Origin: Coccinella septempunctata
Lineage: Eukaryota; Arthropoda; Insecta; Coleoptera; Coccinellidae
Direction: 5' to 3'
NCBI RefSeq assembly: GCF_907165205.1
Contig: NC_058192.1
Location: 372,001-436,000, forward strand
Length of the DNA: 64,000 nucleotides
Part shown: positions 60,401 through 64,000 of the stretch, piece after piece
How positions within the stretch are numbered: the first letter of the stretch is position 1
Layout: each line of letters starts with the position of its first letter
Translations under genes and position numbers: made by a program
The notes under the pieces: generated by a model
Database searches by the model: none
Told to the model about the DNA's origin: nothing
Seen by the model: the letters and a program-made list of their open reading frames with translations, nothing else

Positions 60401-60793
60401 CGCACCTTGTATATAGAATCAAAAATGGGAAAGTCAGAAAGCATCAGAGATACTTTTTCTTCCAGGGATAATATTGCAGTTGTGAATTTCTTCTTCTTCA
60501 AGCATAGGTATGTCAAAGAATTGAAGAGTGAAATATACGGTTTCACTGATTTTTTATGTGAGTATATTCGAGCGTTTTTTTCTCCCAGCTTATCGGTCCT
60601 AATGACCGAATTTTTTTCAGCTAATACAGGGGGGCTTCTAGGAGCCTTCTTAGGGTTCAGTATTTTGAGTTTGGTTGAATGCTTCTACTATATCGTCCTC
60701 AAAACGATATGTTTGGATTTGAGGAAATGGAACGAGAAACGAAAGAGACGTGCTGGAAAGAAAAAGAAATTCTCTATGCAATACCTCCAATGA
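57439..60793 (+). CDS. DEG/ENaC sodium channel, pickpocket-like (14 exons)
   Basis: Exons: 57439-57596, 57683-57820, 57874-58080, 58297-58405, 58465-58613, 58915-59036, 59105-59193, 59252-59436, 59844-59929, 60021-60080, 60137-60164, 60218-60340, 60466-60557, 60621-60793; 1,719 nt, 572 residues, every join in frame with GT/AG. DEG/ENaC proteins are trimeric amiloride-type cation channels; insect pickpocket members act in taste, touch and liquid sensing. Seen: the His-Gly gating pair (TLHGLRYV, residues 84-85), TM1 (about 100-124), the post-TM1 block FPSITICNMNQA, a large extracellular domain with family motifs (CYQECQSNYTLKMCGCIPYF in exon 9; NCDCLPGCAE in exon 12), and TM2 with selectivity filter GFS (527-529). 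Introns are short (53-410 bp). The frame is open 42 codons upstream of ATG 57,439 without another ATG, so an earlier 5' exon is possible. AATAAA lies at 60,881. Confidence 0.93.
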
Positions 60794-60880
60794 ATCTATT
60801 CAATACTCAAAACATCACTGTTTGCACATAAGTAACATTGTGTGCATCTATCTGTTGATCACCTGTTAAAAATGCTCATT

Positions 60881-60886
60881 AATAAA
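60881..60886 (+). terminator. Polyadenylation signal after the first channel module
   Basis: AATAAA lies 88 bases after the stop at 60,793 and is followed by an A-rich run. It would end transcripts that use exons 9-14. It is also where alternative processing would have to be bypassed to reach the downstream module. Confidence 0.6.
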
Positions 60887-61085
60887 AAAAAAGTTAAAAG
60901 CCTTTTTTTTTCATTTCAGTCGAACTATTAAAGAATTTCGCATGATTCCACTTAACAAATCTTTAACGATTGTTAAATGGACCATCATTGAAAAATTAAT
61001 CATTAATCACTAGTGATTTATGAATTTATGAAAACAATATTTTGGAATTAAAGTAAGCTGTTCAGAAAGAGAGTTCCATTTTTAG

Positions 61086-63232
61086 GACTTACACGGAAAG
61101 GAATTGCAGATTAGAGTGTCTATCGAATCACACGAAGGAAAAATGCGGGTGTATCCCTTATTTTTTGCCGAGTAAGTTGAGGTTTGACATAATGTAGAAA
61201 AAGGTCTGAACGACGTTGATTTTAGAAGCCAGAGACGTTACAACTTGTAGCAAACAACAAGCCTTGTGCCAGTTTGAAGCCAAAAGTGAGTATCACACCA
61301 AATGATGAAACTTAGTGAAGGAAAAAATAGATAAACTGGAAAAGTTTTATTGCGGAAAAATGAAGTTTCAACTGTTTTTCAGATTTGGTGGAAGTGGCAT
61401 CTGAAAAAGGACAGGCAATCGCGTGAGTGTATCTCATAGTACATGTATGTACCTCATCCAGGACCGTTCTTAACGGGGGGAACAAAAAATTATTCATTTA
61501 GCTTTATCGACCCGGGTCATTTTACTGACTAATTCAAAGTCGCAGATCATGAATATGCAATTAGATTTTTTGTAGGATCAGTATTTTAGGAAATAAATCA
61601 TTCTTATTGGAAAATTTCGAAAAAATTGGTTAACTTTGAGGACCTGTAGCAGCCAGAAAAAAAGAATTAGACATATGCTGATTTTTTTTTATGATGGGTG
61701 GATCCTTCGCAAATAAAAAAATTCAATTTTCATTCATTTATCGCGAACAGTTCAGATTTAATGATTTTTTCCGCGAAGGTCCAAATTTTTCAATTTTTCA
61801 TTGGCCATAACTTGAAAAATAAATTTTTTAAAAAATATCTGTTTGCATATTCGTTATCTTCGCCCTCGAATTAGTGTATAGTATGAATTTGGTTTCGATC
61901 GGAGACAAAAAATTTTTTTCAAAAAATCGCAATTTTTCCATACATATGCATGGAAAAATTGCGAAAATTTTCGGTCTCCCCGATTTCCACCAAAATTGAA
62001 GTATTTACTAAATCGAGGGCGTAGATTACGAATATTCAAACAGAATTTTGCTGAAAGGATTAGTTTTTAAGTTATGGTCGGTGGAAAATTCAAAATTTTG
62101 GACCTTCGCGGAAAAAATCATAAAATCTAAACTGTTTGCGGAAGGTGGATGAAAGTCTGATTTTTCAATTCGCAGAAGATTAATCTATCACCAAAAAAAT
62201 CAGCATATGTCCAGTGTCTTTCTTCTTGTTGCTACAGCTCCTCAAAGCTGACCAATTTTTTCGAAATTTTTCACTAAAAGTGATTTATTTCCTAAAATAC
62301 TAATTCTAGGGAAAATCTAATTGCATATTCGTAATCTACGACCTCGAGTTTGTCGAAAAAATGACCGTGGTCGATATAGTTCGAGAAATAAAAAAATTTC
62401 GGATTCACTAATTTTCTCTGCTCTTACCCGCGCTCCACAACCGAACAAAAAATTATTCATTTAGCTACATCGACCCGGGTCATTTTACCGACTAATTCGA
62501 GGTCGCAGATCATGAATATGCAATTAGATTTTTTCTAGGATCAGTATTCTGTGAAATAAATCACTATGCAGTTTTAATTTTCTGTGTCTTCTCTTTAATT
62601 AAGTATATGTGTAGTCACAGGGTATCTTAAGCTGACTCAGGCGGCCTATACTCTAGTAACGACCCTAACCTCATCACTACTGAATATTTTTCAGTTCGAA
62701 ATGCAACTGTTTACCTGGCTGCTATGAAGTCACTTACTTGAAAACGGGAACTTACAGCAATCTCAAAATCGAATATTACAAGAACGAATCAGAAGAGGCC
62801 GAAGAAGAATACAAGTGAGTTGGGAATAAATCAATTCGCTTTGGAAGAAATTACGCATTTTGCGGAAAAATTCGATCTACTGCCAGATATCTTCAGTGCT
62901 TTTTTAAGTTCTTGATTCATTTCAGGAAGAATACAGCAGTGGCGCATTTCTTCTTCGAAAAATCGAAATTCAGCAAGCAGGTGAAAAGCGTTGTTTTTGG
63001 CTTCTCTGATCTCGTATGTAAGTACAGAATTTTATGTGGTTTTCTCGATCTTTCAAAGTTCATTTTGTTTTTAGCGAATTGTGGTGGGTTACTCGGATTG
63101 TTCGTTGGATTCAGCCTGCTGAGTCTTATTGAATTCTTTTATTTTTTGACATTACGCTTGGTGTGTAAGAAAATGAGGAGACCAAGGCCTCAACAGAGTA
63201 TTTTTTCGCGGAGATTGTTCAGTTTGAAATGA
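61086..63232 (+). CDS. Second 3' module of the DEG/ENaC gene (duplicate of exons 9-14)
   Basis: Exons: 61086-61171, 61226-61285, 61383-61422, 62695-62814, 62926-63017, 63075-63232 (86, 60, 40, 120, 92 and 158 nt; the upstream module has 86, 60, 28, 123, 92 and 173). Splice phases are identical throughout. It encodes the cysteine-rich extracellular part (TERNCRLECLSNHTKEKCGC, then CNCLPGCYEV) and TM2 with filter GFS (CGGLLGLFVGFSLLSLIE), ending FSLK and TGA. No copy of TM1 or exons 1-8 lies in the 292 bases between the modules. The first exon begins in the phase left by exon 8 (AG|G), so exons 1-8 plus this module read in frame as a 570-residue channel. All splice sites and the frame are intact, which argues against a pseudogene. 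Alternatively it is a 5'-truncated paralogue without its own promoter. Confidence 0.85.
61478..62570. repeat. Large inverted repeat (foldback) in a channel intron
   Basis: Two arms of about 460 bases pair around a centre at about 61,945, where cgcaatttttcca (61,928-61,940) faces tggaaaaattgcg (61,951-61,963) across 10 bases. Corresponding outer sequences include gaatatgcaattagattttt at 61,551 and its complement at 62,310-62,331, and ttccgcgaaggtccaaa at about 61,770 against ttttggaccttcgcggaa at about 62,097. A third, forward partial arm (gaacaaaaaattattcattt, 62,447-62,570) repeats the left end at about 61,481. The element fills most of the 1.27-kb intron 61,423-62,694. No coding capacity; probably a foldback-type DNA repeat. 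Confidence 0.88.
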
Positions 63233-63238
63233 GATGCT

Positions 63239-63251
63239 AATAAATAATAAA
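63239..63251 (+). terminator. Polyadenylation signals after the second channel module
   Basis: Two AATAAA hexamers (63,239-63,244 and 63,246-63,251) lie 7-14 bases after the stop codon, so the module has its own 3' end signal. Confidence 0.65.
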
Positions 63252-64000
63252 CGAGTTTTTCTCAGCTCTCTGAACTCTCCCTAGTTAGAGAATTTTTCCA
63301 CAGAGTCGTATTATAGGTCACAAATGACAGCACAAAATGGGAGCATAGATACAGATTAGGAATATTTGTCAAATGAGGATTTTTCTATCTTCCATATTCT
63401 ATGAGATATTTCAAATCTTGGGAGTTAACACTCGATGGTCCAAACACTCCAACCTAAAATCTGATTCTATAAGACAGACTGGCGCATTCGTCATTTTGCT
63501 AATCCCACTCGAAAAAACAGGTTTTTGGGCACTTTCAGTTTAGAATGCTCATTTCCCATTTGATGTGATCTTCCAAGTATTCATGGACATATCCACTTGC
63601 AGCAGTTTCCGAGAACTATATTCGGTAAGTATTTTTGATGATTTTTAAAATGCATAATTGGAGATAATCAAATTAAAACGATGAAACTGCTATAATCAAC
63701 TAACCTAACCTACCTTACCCTGAAGAAACCAACAAACCAACAAAAATAATAAACAAACCACACATACAAGAAGTAATTTTGTTTATTATAAACTACAAAA
63801 TAACTGTACAATAACAAATTAACACACAAATACTCCGTGTCTTCATAGAGATATCGTACATACCCAGAAATTTCTTCAGACCTACCATTTTCCACGTCCT
63901 CAAATAATCCTTTACAATAAAAGGATCCCAGTAACGAGGACCAATACTGTCGAAACAGAAACGACAATTTTCTCAGCCCCATTAGCCCTAACCCCAAGAT
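63252..64000. other. Right-edge DNA, one doubtful minus-strand frame
   Basis: A minus-strand frame of about 95 codons (63,997 to 63,710) starts reasonably (LSFLFRQYWSSLLGSFYCKG, EDVENGRSEEISGYVRYLY). It ends in a Tyr/Phe/Val-rich stretch typical of translated AT-rich DNA. It might be the last exon of a gene lying beyond the window. I cannot identify it and otherwise see nothing here. Confidence 0.25.

Noticed and set aside
1..64000. CRISPR arrays, bacterial operons, attachment sites or other prokaryotic systems
   Set aside because: The window is clearly animal nuclear DNA. No short regularly spaced direct repeats with unique spacers were seen; the tandem repeats found have no spacers.

Overview
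The window is nuclear DNA of an insect, most likely a beetle, though the order is inferred. The evidence is spliceosomal introns with GT/AG borders, AATAAA-type polyadenylation signals, an odd-paired/Zic homeodomain-free zinc-finger gene, DEG/ENaC (pickpocket-type) channel exons, an MBF2-family secreted protein, and several mariner and Tc1 transposons in an AT-rich background. Real coding sequence is sparse, only about 4 kb of cellular CDS in 64 kb. Most of the rest is intron, intergenic DNA and repeats.

Layout. Positions 1-7,238: the 5' end of a mariner element at the left edge, then mostly unassigned DNA that is downstream of opa. Positions 7,239-33,786 (minus strand): the opa gene, two coding exons (32,994-33,786 and 7,239-7,639) joined across a 25.35-kb intron into a 397-residue five-finger Zic protein. 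The intron carries a nearly intact Tc1-like transposon with its own 70-bp intron (14,726-16,437), a dead Tc1-like element with near-perfect ends (20,920-22,438), a degenerate full-length mariner (25,596-26,890), a MITE, a 5S-rRNA-like retroposon candidate (about 10,250-10,625) and a decayed array of a 174-bp satellite (27.5-28.8 kb). Positions 33.8-52 kb: opa upstream DNA with a second, homogeneous array of the same satellite (38.9-39.85 kb), MITEs, mariner fragments including an internally deleted derivative, and a decayed LINE reverse transcriptase. Positions 52,192-52,650 (plus): an intronless MBF2-type secreted protein with a clear TATA box. Positions 53.1-54.4 kb: another dead mariner. 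Positions 55-57 kb: a roughly 490-bp complex repeat.

Positions 57.4-63.2 kb (plus): a DEG/ENaC locus. Fourteen exons reconstruct an in-frame 572-residue channel ending at 60,793. Immediately downstream lies a second copy of the last six exons (61,086-63,232), with the same number of exons, the same splice phases and largely the same exon lengths, but no copy of the first eight exons. Exon 8 could splice in frame to either module, giving channels with alternative extracellular cysteine-rich region and second transmembrane segment. This is the most interesting structure in the window. A large inverted repeat occupies the longest intron of the downstream module.

The genes do not form a functional pathway. 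All exon joins were worked out by eye from reading frame and splice consensus and have not been tested against RNA data.
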